DNA of 46,294 nt from Niveispirillum sp. (lineage in GTDB: Bacteria > Pseudomonadota > Alphaproteobacteria > Azospirillales > Azospirillaceae): assembly GCF_017996735.1 (NCBI RefSeq), contig NZ_JAGOGJ010000006.1:1-46294 (forward strand). The letters run 5' to 3'. Shown piece by piece: positions 32,370 to 42,518 of the stretch. The translations under genes and the position numbers were made by a program. Each line of letters starts with the position of its first letter. Position 1 is the first letter of the stretch. The notes beneath the pieces are model-generated. The model saw only the letters and a program-made list of their open reading frames with translations. It did no database searches and was not told the origin of the DNA.

Positions 32370-32628
32370 TCCCGGCTGGCCCTGGACCCAATCCGAAACC
32401 GAGGGCCCGGACGAGGATCATCTGGCCGCCGCCTGTGCCCGGCTGTTCGCCGGGGCGGATGGCCGCCTGCTCCTGTCCCACCTGACCCGCATCATTCTGG
32501 GGACCAGTCCCGGTCCCGAGGTGACGGAGGCAAGGCTGCGCCATCTGGAGGGGCAACGGGCGCTGGTCCTGGCCCTTCGCCATCTGGCCGCACGCGGCGG
32601 CCTGTCCCTGCTCCCTCCCCTCCTTTGA
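32362..32628 (+). CDS. Bbp19-like phage protein of the outer prophage remnant
   Basis: 88 residues; ATG at 32362 overlaps the portal stop. ARLFAGADGRLLLSHLTRIILG, then GPEVTEARLRHLEGQRALVLALRHLAARGG, matches the small Bbp19-type protein found directly after podovirus portal genes (the LRHLEGQRALV motif is its best marker). Function in heads is uncharacterised. It depends on the portal promoter upstream, so the insertion probably cuts off its normal expression. Confidence 0.7.
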   Translation: MTDPGWPWTQSETEGPDEDHLAAACARLFAGADGRLLLSHLTRIILGTSPGPEVTEARLRHLEGQRALVLALRHLAARGGLSLLPPLL

Positions 32629-32659
32629 AACCTTCCCACCATTGATTGAGGATATCGCC

Positions 32660-33379
32660 ATGGACATGACATCGACCGACGTCACGAACAGCACCGACGC
32701 CCATGCCCGCCCCGACCATGTGCCGGTCAAATTCTGGGACCCGGCCACGGGCGGCATCCGGGTGGAGGCACTGCTGAAATCCTATCAGGAACTGGAGCGC
32801 AAAATGTCCGGCCCCACCGATCCCGCAGCAGAGAAGGCCAAGGCCCTGGCCCTGCTGGGTGTGCCGGACAAGCCCGATGGCTATTGCATCCGCTGTGACC
32901 ACGGGCTGTTCGAGCCGGATGCGGAGATCAACAACCGCCTGCATGGCGCCGGCTACACGCCCGAACAGGCCCAGCTTCTCTATGACCTGGCAGCCGAGCG
33001 CATGCTGCCGCTGCTGCAAGAGATGGCCGCGGGATATCAGGCGGAGGCGGAGCTGGAAAAACTGGCCAGCCATTTCGGCGGGCCGGAGAAATGGCAGGAA
33101 CTGTCGGGCCAGATCCTGGCCTGGGGACAGCGCAACCTGCCATCGCCGCTGCTGGACGCGCTGTCGGGGACGGCTGACGGGGTGATGGCGCTGCACCGGC
33201 TGATGGGTGAGGGCGGGGGAGAACCGAAAGCCTTGCGCCGTGGCGCCGACTCCGATGCCACCGGCGGCGTGGGTGACCTGAACCGCATGATCGCCGATCC
33301 CCGCTACTGGCGCGACCGCGACCCCGGCTTCATCGCCAAGGTGACCGAAGGTTTCCGCCGCGCCTATGGCAATGGATAG
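32660..33379 (+). CDS. podovirus-type scaffold/capsid assembly-like protein, outer prophage remnant
   Basis: 239 residues from the ATG at 32660 with GAGG eight bases upstream; a TTG at 32642 is less likely. Features: VPVKFWDPATGGIRVEALLKSYQELERKM near the start, a helical charged middle (EQAQLLYDLAAERMLPLLQEMAAGYQAEAELEKLASHFGG), and a C-terminal MIADPRYWRDRDPGFIAKVTEGFRRAYG, a typical scaffold ending. Scaffold proteins guide capsid assembly, but no capsid gene follows: the outer element ends here, 29 bases before the stop of the convergent RluA-type gene. So the outer phage is incomplete even without the inner insertion. Confidence 0.72.
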   Translation: MDMTSTDVTNSTDAHARPDHVPVKFWDPATGGIRVEALLKSYQELERKMSGPTDPAAEKAKALALLGVPDKPDGYCIRCDHGLFEPDAEINNRLHGAGYTPEQAQLLYDLAAERMLPLLQEMAAGYQAEAELEKLASHFGGPEKWQELSGQILAWGQRNLPSPLLDALSGTADGVMALHRLMGEGGGEPKALRRGADSDATGGVGDLNRMIADPRYWRDRDPGFIAKVTEGFRRAYGNG

Positions 33380-33407
33380 GAAGCGGCCCTATCCAATCCC
33401 GGCGGCA

Positions 33408-34184
33408 TCATGCGCCGCCCGTCAGGACCGGACCGTCACCGCCGATCACGGTGGCGGGTCCTTCCACCCCGTCCCAACCACAGGCGGCAAGCGCCTTCCG
33501 CATGTGGTCGGGTACGGGGGCGGTGACGGTGACGGGGGGCTTGGTGGCCTGGATGGGGACCGTGATGGCGCGGGAATGCAGATGCAGCACATCGCCCACC
33601 CGTCCCGGCGCACCGGCAGGCAGGTAGATCGGGTCGCCCAGCAGCGGATGCCCCAGATGCTGCATATGCACCCGGATCTGGTGGGTGCGTCCGGTCTTCG
33701 GGTTCAGTTCCATGAAGGCGACGGGGCCGATGCCCGGGAGGTCGCCGCGCCCGCGCACGCGCCAGAGCGTGACGGATGGCTGGCCGTCCTCCTTGTCGAT
33801 CACCATGCGCCAGCCCCGCCGCGCATCGCTGATCTTGGTCAGGCCGGCATCGATCTTGCCGGTATTGTCAGCCGGATGGCCCAGCACGACGGCCCAGTAG
33901 GTCTTGGCCACCTTGCCTTCCTGGAACAGGATGCCCAGCCGGCGCAGCGCCTTGGGATGCCGGCCCAGGATCAGGCAGCCCGAGGTGTCACGGTCCAGCC
34001 GGTGGGCCAGCGACGGCGGTTTGGGAAAACCAAAGCGCAGCGCATCGAAATGCCGCTCCAGATTGTCACCCTTGCCCTTGGCCGTATCCGGACCCGCATG
34101 CACGGCGATGCCTGCCGGCTTGTCCAGCACCAGCATCAGGCCATCACGGTACAGCAGGCGGGAAAGAAGATCGTCAGCATTCAT
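33408..34184 (-). CDS. RluA-family rRNA/tRNA pseudouridine synthase
   Basis: 258 residues. The catalytic motif AHRLDRDTSGCLILGR (Asp for uridine isomerisation) lies at ~60-75, and GRTHQIRVHMQHLGHPLLGD, the second conserved block, at ~165-185. DGLMLVLDKPAGIAVHAGP is the typical N-terminal strand. There is no S4 domain, so it belongs to the shorter RluA/TruC/RluC-like proteins. The target uridine cannot be told from sequence. It follows the DUF2798 gene on the same strand, separated by a strong hairpin. Confidence 0.9.
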   Translation of the reverse strand: MNADDLLSRLLYRDGLMLVLDKPAGIAVHAGPDTAKGKGDNLERHFDALRFGFPKPPSLAHRLDRDTSGCLILGRHPKALRRLGILFQEGKVAKTYWAVVLGHPADNTGKIDAGLTKISDARRGWRMVIDKEDGQPSVTLWRVRGRGDLPGIGPVAFMELNPKTGRTHQIRVHMQHLGHPLLGDPIYLPAGAPGRVGDVLHLHSRAITVPIQATKPPVTVTAPVPDHMRKALAACGWDGVEGPATVIGGDGPVLTGGA

Positions 34185-34219
34185 GGAACGGGCCGGGAAA
34201 AGCGGGTGGGAAATGGAAT

Positions 34220-34250
34220 CCCCCTATCCGGCCGGGTGCCGGACAGGGGG
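34220..34250 (-). terminator. strong hairpin between the DUF2798 and RluA-type genes
   Basis: CCCCCTATCCGGC (34220-34232) and GCCGGACAGGGGG (34238-34250) form a 13-bp stem with a 5-base loop. The single mismatch becomes a G-U pair only in minus-strand RNA. No T-tract follows, so termination may be partial, or this may stabilise the upstream mRNA. Confidence 0.55.
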
Positions 34251-34260
34251 AACGGCGATA

Positions 34261-34554
34261 TCATGTCTGCGGGGACGCCACCAGCAGGCCCACCACCCGT
34301 CGAACCAGCGGCAGTATCACCAGCAGGGTCGGAAAGGCCACGACCCAGGACAAGGTCCAGTTCTGAAGCCACAGCCAATGGACGCCATCGGCGATGCCGA
34401 CGCTGCGCAGGGTGGCGATGGCGGATACGATGCAGGTCATGAAGACCGACAGGACAAAAGGCATCACGATGCCGGCATAACGGGCCTGCAGTTTGCGAAA
34501 CCCAAAGCGCCGCCCCATGCCGGAACGGCCGGTCCTGATGGTATCGTTCGTCAT
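34261..34554 (-). CDS. DUF2798 family small membrane protein
   Basis: 97 residues with a GGAGAG ribosome site. Two predicted membrane helices: residues ~30-52 (IVMPFVLSVFMTCIVSAIATLR) and ~68-90 (WVVAFPTLLVILPLVRRVV). The motif MPFVLSVFMT and the closing P-x-VRRVV are typical of DUF2798. Function unknown; family members occur widely in Proteobacteria. The 34555-34734 stretch upstream shows no gene and should contain the promoter. Confidence 0.8.
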   Translation of the reverse strand: MTNDTIRTGRSGMGRRFGFRKLQARYAGIVMPFVLSVFMTCIVSAIATLRSVGIADGVHWLWLQNWTLSWVVAFPTLLVILPLVRRVVGLLVASPQT

Positions 34555-34734
34555 TTTACGCTCTCCTTCCCCCGCCCCGCCGTAGCTGTCGCACATGTAC
34601 CGGCAGGGACCACGCTGTCGGGCGGGGTCCTGTTGGTACGTTGGCTGACGTAAACGCTTACGGCGTCTTGCGTTCGGGGCAAGCGCATCTCTGTATAACC
34701 CCCGCCCCCACCCTCTTGCAAGCGGGGCCGGCGC

Positions 34735-34769
34735 AAAAACAAACGGGGCGCCCGGTAAGGGGCGCCCCG
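34735..34769 (-). terminator. Rho-independent terminator of the petABC operon
   Basis: On the minus strand a perfect 10-bp stem (CGGGGCGCCC at 34744-34753 with GGGCGCCCCG at 34760-34769, 6-base loop) is followed by TTTGTTTTTG. It lies about 50 bases after the cytochrome c1 stop. Confidence 0.9.
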
Positions 34770-34820
34770 CTGCCATGGAAAAGGTGGAGACCACCCCATC
34801 CATCAATAATGATCAGACGA

Positions 34821-35606
34821 TCAATGCACTTCCGACCACAGGCGACGCTTCGCGGCGTACATGATGCCGGCGAAGAACACCAGGAACAGCATGACCATCA
34901 GGCCGACGCGACGGCGCTCTTCCAGCTTGGGCTCAGCGGCCCAGGCCAGGAAGGTCGTGACGTCGTGGGCCTGCTGTTCGATCGTGGCCTTGGTGCCGTC
35001 GGTGAAGGTCACACCGTCCGCGTACAGCGGCTGCGCCATGGCGATGGCGTGGCCGGGGAAGTACTTGTTGTAGTTGCTGCCCGGCGACAGTTCATGGCCG
35101 GCCGGAGCCTCGCCATACCCCGTCAGCAGAGCATAGATATAATCTTCGTGATGGGCGCGGGCCTTCACGATCAGCGACAGGTCCGGCGGAGCCTTGCCAC
35201 CATTGGCGGCGGCCGCGGCCTGCTTGTTCGGGAACGGGCTCTTGAACCGGTCGGACGGCAGGCCCGGCCGGGTGAACATCTCGCCCTGGTCATTCGGGCC
35301 GTCGGTGATTTCCACCGAAGCCGCGATGGCCTTCACTTCCGCCTCGTTGAAGCCGATGTCGTGCAGGTTGCGGTACGACACCAGATGCAGCGAATGGCAG
35401 GCGGAGCAGACTTCCTTGTAGATCTGGAAGCCACGCTGCACCGAAGCGTAATCATAGCCCTTGAAGAAGGACAGGAAGCTGTTCACCCCGCCATGGGCCC
35501 AGGTCTGGGCCGGCGGCAGGGGCGCGTCGCCGGCGGCCAGGGCCGTGCTGGTCAGGCCAGCAATGGTCATGGCGCCTGCGGCGATAAGGGTACGAAGACG
35601 ACGCAT
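34821..35606 (-). CDS. petC: cytochrome c1 of the bc1 complex
   Basis: 261 residues. A signal peptide with cleavage likely after residue 24 (STALA). Haem c site CSACH at 67-71, axial Met190 in HAIAMAQPL, and a C-terminal membrane anchor (~234-252, VGLMVMLFLVFFAGIMYAA) ending in a basic tail. In the ubiquinol-cytochrome c reductase it takes electrons from the Rieske protein and passes them to a soluble cytochrome in the periplasm. Last gene of the operon, 13 bases after petB. Confidence 0.97.
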   Translation of the reverse strand: MRRLRTLIAAGAMTIAGLTSTALAAGDAPLPPAQTWAHGGVNSFLSFFKGYDYASVQRGFQIYKEVCSACHSLHLVSYRNLHDIGFNEAEVKAIAASVEITDGPNDQGEMFTRPGLPSDRFKSPFPNKQAAAAANGGKAPPDLSLIVKARAHHEDYIYALLTGYGEAPAGHELSPGSNYNKYFPGHAIAMAQPLYADGVTFTDGTKATIEQQAHDVTTFLAWAAEPKLEERRRVGLMVMLFLVFFAGIMYAAKRRLWSEVH

Positions 35607-35619
35607 CAGGCCTTCTCCA

Positions 35620-36900
35620 TCACTTGGCGGTGGCGGCGTTGCCGCCGAGGACCGGATTGGCGATGCTGGCCGGCAGCGGCAGCGGCTTCTCGATCCGGCC
35701 GATGATCGGCAGGGCCAGGAAGAAGGCGAAATACATCACCGTGCCCAACTGGCCGATCAGCACGTAGGGCTGCTCAGCGGGCTTGCCGCCGGCATAACCC
35801 AGCATGAAGAAGGCCGGCACCAGGCAGAGCAGAACCCACCACTTGAAGATCGGGCGGAAACGGGCCGACCGGACCGGCGAGCTGTCCAGCCAGGGCAGGA
35901 CAAACAGGATCGCGATGGAACCGAACATGGCCAGAACGCCGCCCAGCTTCGCCGGAACCAGCACCACGTCGGTGAACGGCAGGCTGATGGCGAAGGTGAT
36001 GGAGCGCAGGATCGCGTAGAAGGGCAGGAAGTACCATTCCGGAACGATATGCGCCGGCGTCACCAGCGGGTCGGCCGGGATGTAATTGTCCGGGTGACCC
36101 ATGTAGTTCGGCGCGAAGAACACGAAGGCGGCGAAGATGATCAGGAAGATCGTCGCGCCGAAAATGTCCTTCGTCGTGTAGTAGGGGTGGAACGGCAGCG
36201 TGTCCTGCGGGCCCTTCGGCTCGATCCCCAGCGGGTTGTTCGAACCGGTGATGTGCAATGCGGCCACATGCAGGACCACGACGGCCAGCAGCACGAACGG
36301 CAGCAGATAGTGCAGGGCGAAGAAGCGGTTCAGGGTCGGGTTATCGACCGAGAAACCACCCCACAGCAGGGTCACGATGCTCTCACCCACCACCGGGATG
36401 GCCGAGAACAGGTTGGTGATCACGGTGGCGCCCCAGAAGGACATCTGGCCCCAGGGCAGCACATAGCCCATGAAGGCCGTGCCCATCATCAGCAGCAGGA
36501 TGACGACGCCGAAGATCCAGATCAGTTCGCGCGGGGCTTTGTAGGAACCGTAATAGATGCCGCGGAAGATATGGATATAGACGGCGATGAAGAACATCGA
36601 GGCGCCGTTGGCATGGATGTAGCGGATCATCCAGCCCCAATTCACATCGCGCATGATGCGTTCGACACTGTCGAAGGCCAGCAACGTGTTGTTGGTATAG
36701 TGCATCGCCAGGACGATGCCGGAGACGATCATCGTCATCAGCACGACCATGGCGAGCGCGCCAAAGTTCCAGAAATAATTGAAGTTACGCGGAGTCGGGA
36801 AGGACCCGTACTCCTTGTTCATCATCGTGAAGATCGGCAGGCGCTGGTCGATCCAGTTCACCACCGGGTTCTCGAAATTGGACTGTGGGGCGTGAGCCAT
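35620..36900 (-). CDS. petB: cytochrome b of the bc1 complex
   Basis: 426 residues, about eight membrane helices. Typical signatures are present: the haem-ligating histidines in GIVLAMHYT and in [17 protein letters not shown] segments (here [23 protein letters not shown]), the [14 protein letters not shown] and PVVG of the Qo side, and the [14 protein letters not shown] motif, where PEWY lines the quinol oxidation site. It holds haems bL and bH and carries out the Q cycle. Between petA (27 bases) and petC (13 bases). Confidence 0.97.
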   Translation of the reverse strand: MAHAPQSNFENPVVNWIDQRLPIFTMMNKEYGSFPTPRNFNYFWNFGALAMVVLMTMIVSGIVLAMHYTNNTLLAFDSVERIMRDVNWGWMIRYIHANGASMFFIAVYIHIFRGIYYGSYKAPRELIWIFGVVILLLMMGTAFMGYVLPWGQMSFWGATVITNLFSAIPVVGESIVTLLWGGFSVDNPTLNRFFALHYLLPFVLLAVVVLHVAALHITGSNNPLGIEPKGPQDTLPFHPYYTTKDIFGATIFLIIFAAFVFFAPNYMGHPDNYIPADPLVTPAHIVPEWYFLPFYAILRSITFAISLPFTDVVLVPAKLGGVLAMFGSIAILFVLPWLDSSPVRSARFRPIFKWWVLLCLVPAFFMLGYAGGKPAEQPYVLIGQLGTVMYFAFFLALPIIGRIEKPLPLPASIANPVLGGNAATAK

Positions 36901-36927
36901 CTGGCACTCCCTGACTGGATCTGTCTT

Positions 36928-37473
36928 TTAGCCGATCTTGACGCGGGTGTCGGTCAGGAACGCGTATTCCGGCACGTGCAGGTTCAGCGGCGCCGGACCC
37001 TTGCGGATGCGGCCCGACGTGTCGTAGTGCGACCCGTGGCAGGGGCAGAACCACCCGCCGAAATCACCCTTCGATTCGCCCGAGGAGGTGCCCAGCGGAA
37101 TGCAGCCCAGATGGGTGCAGACGCCGACCAGCACCAGCCAGTTATCCTTGCCTTCCTTGACACGGGCCTGGTCCGGCTGCGGATCGATCAGCTCGGCCGT
37201 GGGTACGGCGCGGGCGGCATCAATCTCTTCCTGGGTGCGGTTGCGGATAAAAACCGGCTTGCCGCGCCACATGGCCTTGATCGCCTGACCCGGCTGGATC
37301 GGGGCCAGATCGACCTCGATGCTGGCCAGCGCCAGCGTATCGGCGGCCGGGTTCAGGCTGTGGATGAAGGGCCACAAAGCAGCAGCGGCACCAACACCGC
37401 CCATGGCGGCGCCAGCCAGATAGATGAAGTCGCGGCGGGTCTGGCCGTCGCCCGCATGCATGGTGTCCGCCAT
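36928..37473 (-). CDS. petA: Rieske iron-sulfur subunit of the bc1 complex
   Basis: 181 residues from the ATG at 37473, nine bases after AGGAG; the ATG at 37482 touches the ribosome site and is unlikely. Residues 13-16 (RRDF) and the following hydrophobic stretch form the uncleaved Tat-type signal anchor. The [2Fe-2S] cluster is bound by Cys119 and His121 (CTHLGC) and Cys143 and His146 (CPCHGS); Cys124 and Cys145 form the disulfide. First gene of petABC. Confidence 0.96.
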   Translation of the reverse strand: MADTMHAGDGQTRRDFIYLAGAAMGGVGAAAALWPFIHSLNPAADTLALASIEVDLAPIQPGQAIKAMWRGKPVFIRNRTQEEIDAARAVPTAELIDPQPDQARVKEGKDNWLVLVGVCTHLGCIPLGTSSGESKGDFGGWFCPCHGSHYDTSGRIRKGPAPLNLHVPEYAFLTDTRVKIG

Positions 37474-37927
37474 ACCTCTCATCTCCTCGGCGAATGGACG
37501 CGGCCCCCGTCGGGCCGACGCCTTTTACTGAAAACAACGACATGGACCCGGGAACCCGGGCTGAATTGGGCTTGTCCGCCGGTCTTTCCACCCCCATTTC
37601 ACCATCGCGGCCCGCATCGGGGGATGCGGCACGACAGGCGGGAAAGGCCAGCACGAACGGAGCGGCCGGAGGCACCTCCGGTCGCGGATGTTCGATATAC
37701 ATGGCCCGCCAACGGTTGGGAAGCGCATGCTTCTGGACAATCTGTCGCGCTGTCCGGCGTCTGGAACATCGATCCCCCCGCGCGCGTGCATGGCGGCGCG
37801 CTTGCATCCGTCCCGGATTGGGAATATCCCTGATTTCACAGCGCAGCCGGCGTTCATTCCGCCCGCCGATTGTGCCGATTTACCGGCAAACAATCTGTCC
37901 GGCCCCGGAGCCGAAGGGATATCGCCC
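37474..37927. other. intergenic region between petA and coaBC
   Basis: Should hold the divergent promoters for petABC and coaBC. Visible features are GC-rich palindromes: CGGCCC/GGGCCG at 37502-37517 and CCCGGG-AA-CCCGGG at 37547-37560. The open plus-strand frame from 37688 is arginine/proline-rich and I take it as a read-through extension of coaBC rather than protein. Confidence 0.45.
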
Positions 37928-39172
37928 TTGTCCACCACGCCACCGCCTGTGCAATCACTCGCCGGCCGTCGTGTCCTGCTGATCGTGGCGGGGGGGATTG
38001 CCGCCTTCAAGACGCCCGATCTGGTGCGCCGCCTGCGTGAACGCGGGGCCTCTGTGCGTGTCGTGCTGACCGATGGCGGGGCCAAATTCACCACCCCGCT
38101 GACCCTGCAGGCCGTGTCGGAGGATACGGTCTATCAGGATCTCTGGTCGCTGACCGACGAATCGGCCATGGGCCATATCCAGCTTTCGCGATCGGCGGAT
38201 GTCGTGCTGGTGGCCCCGGCCACGGCCAATATCCTGGCCCGCATGGCGCATGGTCTGGCCGATGATCTCGCGACCACGGTGCTGCTGGCCACGGACAAGC
38301 CGGTGCTGGTGGCGCCGGCCATGAATGTGCGGATGTATGAGCATCCGGCCACCCAGGCCAATCTGGCCCTGCTGGCCGCGCGCGGTGTGGGCATTATCGG
38401 CCCGGATGAGGGCGCCATGGCCTGTGGCGAATATGGGCCGGGCCGCATGGCGGAACCGCTGGCCATCACCGATCATCTGGCCGGCTGGTTCGCAGCAAGG
38501 CAAGCGCCCAAGCCGCTGGCAGGTCGCCATGCCCTGGTGACCAGCGGCCCCACCCATGAACCGATCGACCCCGTCCGCTATATCGCCAACCGGTCCAGCG
38601 GCAAGCAGGGCCATGCGGTGGCGGCGGCCCTGGCCGCCCTGGGTGCCCGCGTGACGCTGGTCAGCGGGCCGGTGCGTCTGTCCGATCCGCCCGGCGTGAC
38701 GGCGGTGGCGGTAGAGACGGCAGCGGAAATGCTGGCCGCCTGCCGCACCGCCTTGCCCGCCGATATCTTCGTGGCCGCCGCGGCCGTCGCCGACTGGCGC
38801 GTGGAGGCCGCGGGCCAGAAGCTGAAAAAGGATGGCGGCGGGCCGCCGATCCTGAGCCTGACCGAAAATCCCGACATCCTGGCCACCCTGTCGGCTGCCG
38901 GGCCGGACCGCCCCGCGCTGGTCGTTGGTTTCGCAGCCGAAACGAATGACGTCGTCACCTATGCCCGCGCCAAGCGGCAACGCAAGGGCTGCGACTGGAT
39001 CGTCGCCAACGACGTGTCACCGGCCAGCGGCACCTTTGGCGGCGACCGCAATTCGGTGCATGTCATTCGCGCCGATGGGACAGAGGAAGCCTGGGAAAAC
39101 CTGGCCAAAACCGAGGTGGCAAGCCGCTTGGCCGCCGCCATCAGCAATCATTTCGAAAACGGAAAGAAATAA
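37928..39172 (+). CDS. coaBC: bifunctional phosphopantothenoylcysteine decarboxylase / phosphopantothenate-cysteine ligase
   Basis: 414 residues from a TTG at 37928 preceded by AAGGGAT; no ATG with a ribosome site lies near the conserved start, and the family is normally ~400 residues. CoaC half (1-~190): flavin site [31 protein letters not shown], and the active Cys in [13 protein letters not shown]. CoaB half (~200-414): [26 protein letters not shown]/phosphopantothenate region with VGFAAET and the DWIVANDVS segment. It makes 4'-phosphopantetheine for coenzyme A. Followed two bases later by dut, a common pairing. Confidence 0.93.
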   Translation: MSTTPPPVQSLAGRRVLLIVAGGIAAFKTPDLVRRLRERGASVRVVLTDGGAKFTTPLTLQAVSEDTVYQDLWSLTDESAMGHIQLSRSADVVLVAPATANILARMAHGLADDLATTVLLATDKPVLVAPAMNVRMYEHPATQANLALLAARGVGIIGPDEGAMACGEYGPGRMAEPLAITDHLAGWFAARQAPKPLAGRHALVTSGPTHEPIDPVRYIANRSSGKQGHAVAAALAALGARVTLVSGPVRLSDPPGVTAVAVETAAEMLAACRTALPADIFVAAAAVADWRVEAAGQKLKKDGGGPPILSLTENPDILATLSAAGPDRPALVVGFAAETNDVVTYARAKRQRKGCDWIVANDVSPASGTFGGDRNSVHVIRADGTEEAWENLAKTEVASRLAAAISNHFENGKK

Positions 39173-39174
39173 GA

Positions 39175-39630
39175 ATGTCGGATATCAGCATTTCCATCCG
39201 TCGCCTGCCGCATGGCGCCGATCTGGCCCTGCCGGGCTATGCCACGGCGCTGTCCGCCGGCATGGACCTGCTGGCCGCGGTATCGGAGCCGGTGACCCTG
39301 GAACCCGGTCAGCGCAAGTTGATCCCGACGGGCATCGCCATCGCCCTGCCGGAAGGGTACGAGGCGCAGATCCGCCCGCGCTCCGGCCTGGCCCTGAAGA
39401 ACGGCATCAGCCTGGTCAACAGCCCCGGCACCATCGATGCCGATTATCGCGGTGAGATCGGGGTGATCGTCATCAATCATGGCGACCAGCCCTTCACCGT
39501 GGAGCGCGGCACACGCATCGCGCAGATGGTGATCGCCCGGCATGAACGGGCGGTGTGGACGGAAGTGGATAATCTGGATGAAACCGCACGCGGGTCGGGT
39601 GGTTTCGGATCGACCGGCACGAAAGGGTGA
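39175..39630 (+). CDS. dut: deoxyuridine 5'-triphosphate nucleotidohydrolase (dUTPase)
   Basis: 151 residues, two bases after coaBC. All five trimeric-dUTPase motifs are visible: [50 protein letters not shown], and the C-terminal [10 protein letters not shown] that closes the active site. It hydrolyses dUTP to dUMP, keeping uracil out of DNA and supplying thymidylate synthesis. Confidence 0.97.
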   Translation: MSDISISIRRLPHGADLALPGYATALSAGMDLLAAVSEPVTLEPGQRKLIPTGIAIALPEGYEAQIRPRSGLALKNGISLVNSPGTIDADYRGEIGVIVINHGDQPFTVERGTRIAQMVIARHERAVWTEVDNLDETARGSGGFGSTGTKG

Positions 39631-39639
39631 GGCACGGGC

Positions 39640-40095
39640 ATGCTGCGCATATCCAAAAAACTGATGTTCGCCATCGAGACGGTGCTGGACATCGCCTATA
39701 ATGCCGGCTCCGCCCCGGTACAGTCGGCGGAGATCACGCAGCGCCAGGGCATTCCCAAGCGTTACCTTGAGCAGGTGCTGCAGGCCCTGGTCCGGGCCGG
39801 CGTGCTGGCCGGGGTGCGCGGCCCCAAGGGCGGCTACCGCCTTGCCAAGGAACGCCGCCGCATCACGGTGGCGGAGATCGTGCGTGTCGTCCGCGCCCTG
39901 GAACAGGCCACCGACCCGATCGAGGAAGAGGTGGGCGCCGAACTGGGCCGGCAGGTCGTCCGCCCCCTCTGGGCCGAATTGCAGGACGAAGTGATGGCGC
40001 GCCTGGAACAGACCAGCATCGAAGACCTGTGCGTGCGCGCCCATCAGGCCGGCGTGGCCAGCGAGGCGGCCTCGAAGCTGGATTTCAGCATTTAG
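39640..40095 (+). CDS. Rrf2-family transcriptional regulator (cluster-free, CymR-like context)
   Basis: 151 residues. N-terminal winged helix (LMFAIETVLDIAYNAGSAPVQSAEITQRQGIPKRYLEQVLQALVRAGVLAGVRGPKGGYRLAKE) is characteristic of Rrf2. The three-cysteine iron-sulfur motif of IscR/NsrR is absent: the only Cys is in DLCVRA near the C-terminus. This fits CymR-type members, which sense cysteine status through cysteine synthase. It stands directly upstream of cysK, and a palindrome lies in the cysK leader, so control of cysK and perhaps other sulfur genes is likely. Confidence 0.88.
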   Translation: MLRISKKLMFAIETVLDIAYNAGSAPVQSAEITQRQGIPKRYLEQVLQALVRAGVLAGVRGPKGGYRLAKERRRITVAEIVRVVRALEQATDPIEEEVGAELGRQVVRPLWAELQDEVMARLEQTSIEDLCVRAHQAGVASEAASKLDFSI

Positions 40096-40101
40096 TAGTC
40101 C

Positions 40102-40204
40102 CTCAGGCGCCGGGCGGCGGCATCCACCGCCTTGGCTTACGCGACCATGGGGTCGCGGGCGCTCAATGCGCCAACCAACACGCAATAACATATTGCGTGT
40201 TGGT
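40102..40204 (+). repeat. single copy of the multi-hairpin repeat
   Basis: Starts CTCAGGCGCCGGGC like the 11.6-kb array. Hairpins: GGCGG/CCGCC (40116-40131), linker TTGGCTTAC, GCGACC/GGTCGC (40141-40156, loop ATGG), GGCGC/GCGCC (40158-40172), and a 14-bp perfect stem ACCAACACGCAATA/TATTGCGTGTTGGT (40174-40204, loop ACA). Stem sequences differ from the other copies but stay paired. Confidence 0.9.
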
Positions 40205-40213
40205 ATCGCCTCT

Positions 40214-40242
40214 TTGACAGCGTCACCACCACCCTATATACA
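40214..40242 (+). promoter_or_regulatory. sigma-70-type promoter of cysK
   Basis: TTGACA at 40214-40219 and TATACA at 40237-40242 with a 17-base spacer. Transcription would start near 40249, leaving a ~40-base leader before cysK. Confidence 0.75.
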
Positions 40243-40254
40243 CAAAAGCGACCC

Positions 40255-40273
40255 GGTATTTCCGATAAATACC
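40255..40273. promoter_or_regulatory. operator-like palindrome in the cysK leader
   Basis: GGTATTT (40255-40261) and AAATACC (40267-40273) form a perfect 7-bp inverted repeat with a 5-base spacer, just after the predicted transcription start. A plausible binding site for the adjacent Rrf2 protein. Confidence 0.65.
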
Positions 40274-40289
40274 ACAATGGAGATGTGAA

Positions 40290-41252
<963 letters not shown>

Positions 41253-41265
41253 GGGACGGCAGGAA

Positions 41266-41299
41266 CCGGGATGCGCCCAGGAGACCGGATGCATCCCGG
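41266..41299 (+). terminator. hairpin after cysK
   Basis: CCGGGATGC (41266-41274) and GCATCCCGG (41291-41299) form a perfect 9-bp stem with a 16-base loop, 14 bases after the cysK stop. No T-tract follows, so terminator function is uncertain. Confidence 0.45.
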
Positions 41300-41378
41300 C
41301 TTGCATCGCTGATATTATGCGTTGCATTCTTCTCACGACTTACCAGCGTGGGCGGTAAGGGTATCGTGGAGGAAATAA

Positions 41379-42464
41379 ATGCGACGTGCCTCCGTCGGAA
41401 TCATAATCGCCAGTATGCTTTGGGCCAGTTCGGCACTGGCACAGGTGCAAACTCCGGGTACCCGCATCCCAACGCCGCTGCGGGGCACTGTCACCGGTTT
41501 CGATTTCAAGTGCAATGGCAACCAGTCCTATCCCGAAATCGAAGCCAGGGGCGAGCGTGAGGGCTGGGTTGATTTACGCTTCACGTCGAAGGCGGACGGG
41601 AGCATTGCCGATATCACTATCCGGAGTCTTTTCGGCAGTACGGATTTCGCCGAAGCCGCTGCCCGTGCCTTGGCAAAATGTCGGATCGTCAATCCACAGC
41701 AGGAAAATGGCGTCGCGGTCGATACGGCGAACGTGCCCATGCGTTTCTTCTACAGGATCAGTACACCCGGGCGGACAAACACGCCGGGAATCGCTGAGAA
41801 AATGCAGAAAGTGCAGAGCCTTCTCACGGCAGGTGACCTGGACGGGGCGGAGACGTTGCTTGACGAGGTCGAAGCCGAAAGCACCCGTATTCACGAAGTC
41901 GCAAACGCTTTGCTACGGCGCTCAGTGATCATGGTGAAGCGCGGTCGATCGGACATAGCACTTCGCTATGTCCAGCAGATGCCAATGAACTCAAATGTGA
42001 TTGCGACGACGGACTCCGGAGGCCTGTTGCGGACACGTCTAGGCATTGAACTCACCCTTGGGCTTGTCGCCGATGCAGAAGAAACGGCGACAAAGCTGGA
42101 GCAAGAGGGCATCGACCTGAAAGGCGATCCTCTCCTGGAGGGATTGAACCGTTTGCGCGCGATCGGTCAATCCGGCCAGCCCCTGGGCGTATCCGGGCGT
42201 ATTCCAACCGAATGCCGCCCCGTCATCTGCGACATGGCCAAGCCCGACTGGTCTTATGTCCCCACTCATCGCATGCTGTCGCTGACCAATGTGAACGGCC
42301 GTGTGGACATGGTGTCTATCCGTTGTAACCGAAAAACATATGAGACAAAGGCGGCGGCCGATGTCACCTGGAGCGTTCCGGCCAAATGGGGCAACTGCCA
42401 AATCTCAGTGAGTGGGGATCCGGGAACCACCTTCACCCTGATTGACGAAATGCCGCCCGGATAA
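41379..42464 (+). CDS. secreted protein with TonB-C-terminal-like domain
   Basis: 361 residues. A Sec signal peptide is clear: MRRASVGIIIASMLWASSALA, cleaved after Ala21. Residues ~38-125 (SYPEIEARGEREGWVDLRFTSKADGSIADITIRSLFGSTDFAEAAARALAKCRI) match the TonB C-terminal fold (P-x-A-...-G-x-V-x-v-x-f-x-v-x-x-G...). A helical repeat region follows (MQKVQSLLTAGDLDGAETLLDEVEAE), and the end has an isolated cysteine-bearing beta region. It is probably a periplasmic protein; the lack of a membrane anchor argues against a true TonB. Function unknown. Confidence 0.7.
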   Translation: MRRASVGIIIASMLWASSALAQVQTPGTRIPTPLRGTVTGFDFKCNGNQSYPEIEARGEREGWVDLRFTSKADGSIADITIRSLFGSTDFAEAAARALAKCRIVNPQQENGVAVDTANVPMRFFYRISTPGRTNTPGIAEKMQKVQSLLTAGDLDGAETLLDEVEAESTRIHEVANALLRRSVIMVKRGRSDIALRYVQQMPMNSNVIATTDSGGLLRTRLGIELTLGLVADAEETATKLEQEGIDLKGDPLLEGLNRLRAIGQSGQPLGVSGRIPTECRPVICDMAKPDWSYVPTHRMLSLTNVNGRVDMVSIRCNRKTYETKAAADVTWSVPAKWGNCQISVSGDPGTTFTLIDEMPPG

Positions 42465-42518
42465 AGGGGGGCCCGACATGTCGATGCAGAATATCGGTTG
42501 GCGGGAAGGGCCGGCGAC

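Noticed and set aside
35461..37833. 790-codon plus-strand open frame
   Set aside because: It is antisense to petABC, which is certain on the minus strand; the frame is a GC-rich shadow rich in Arg, His and Gln.
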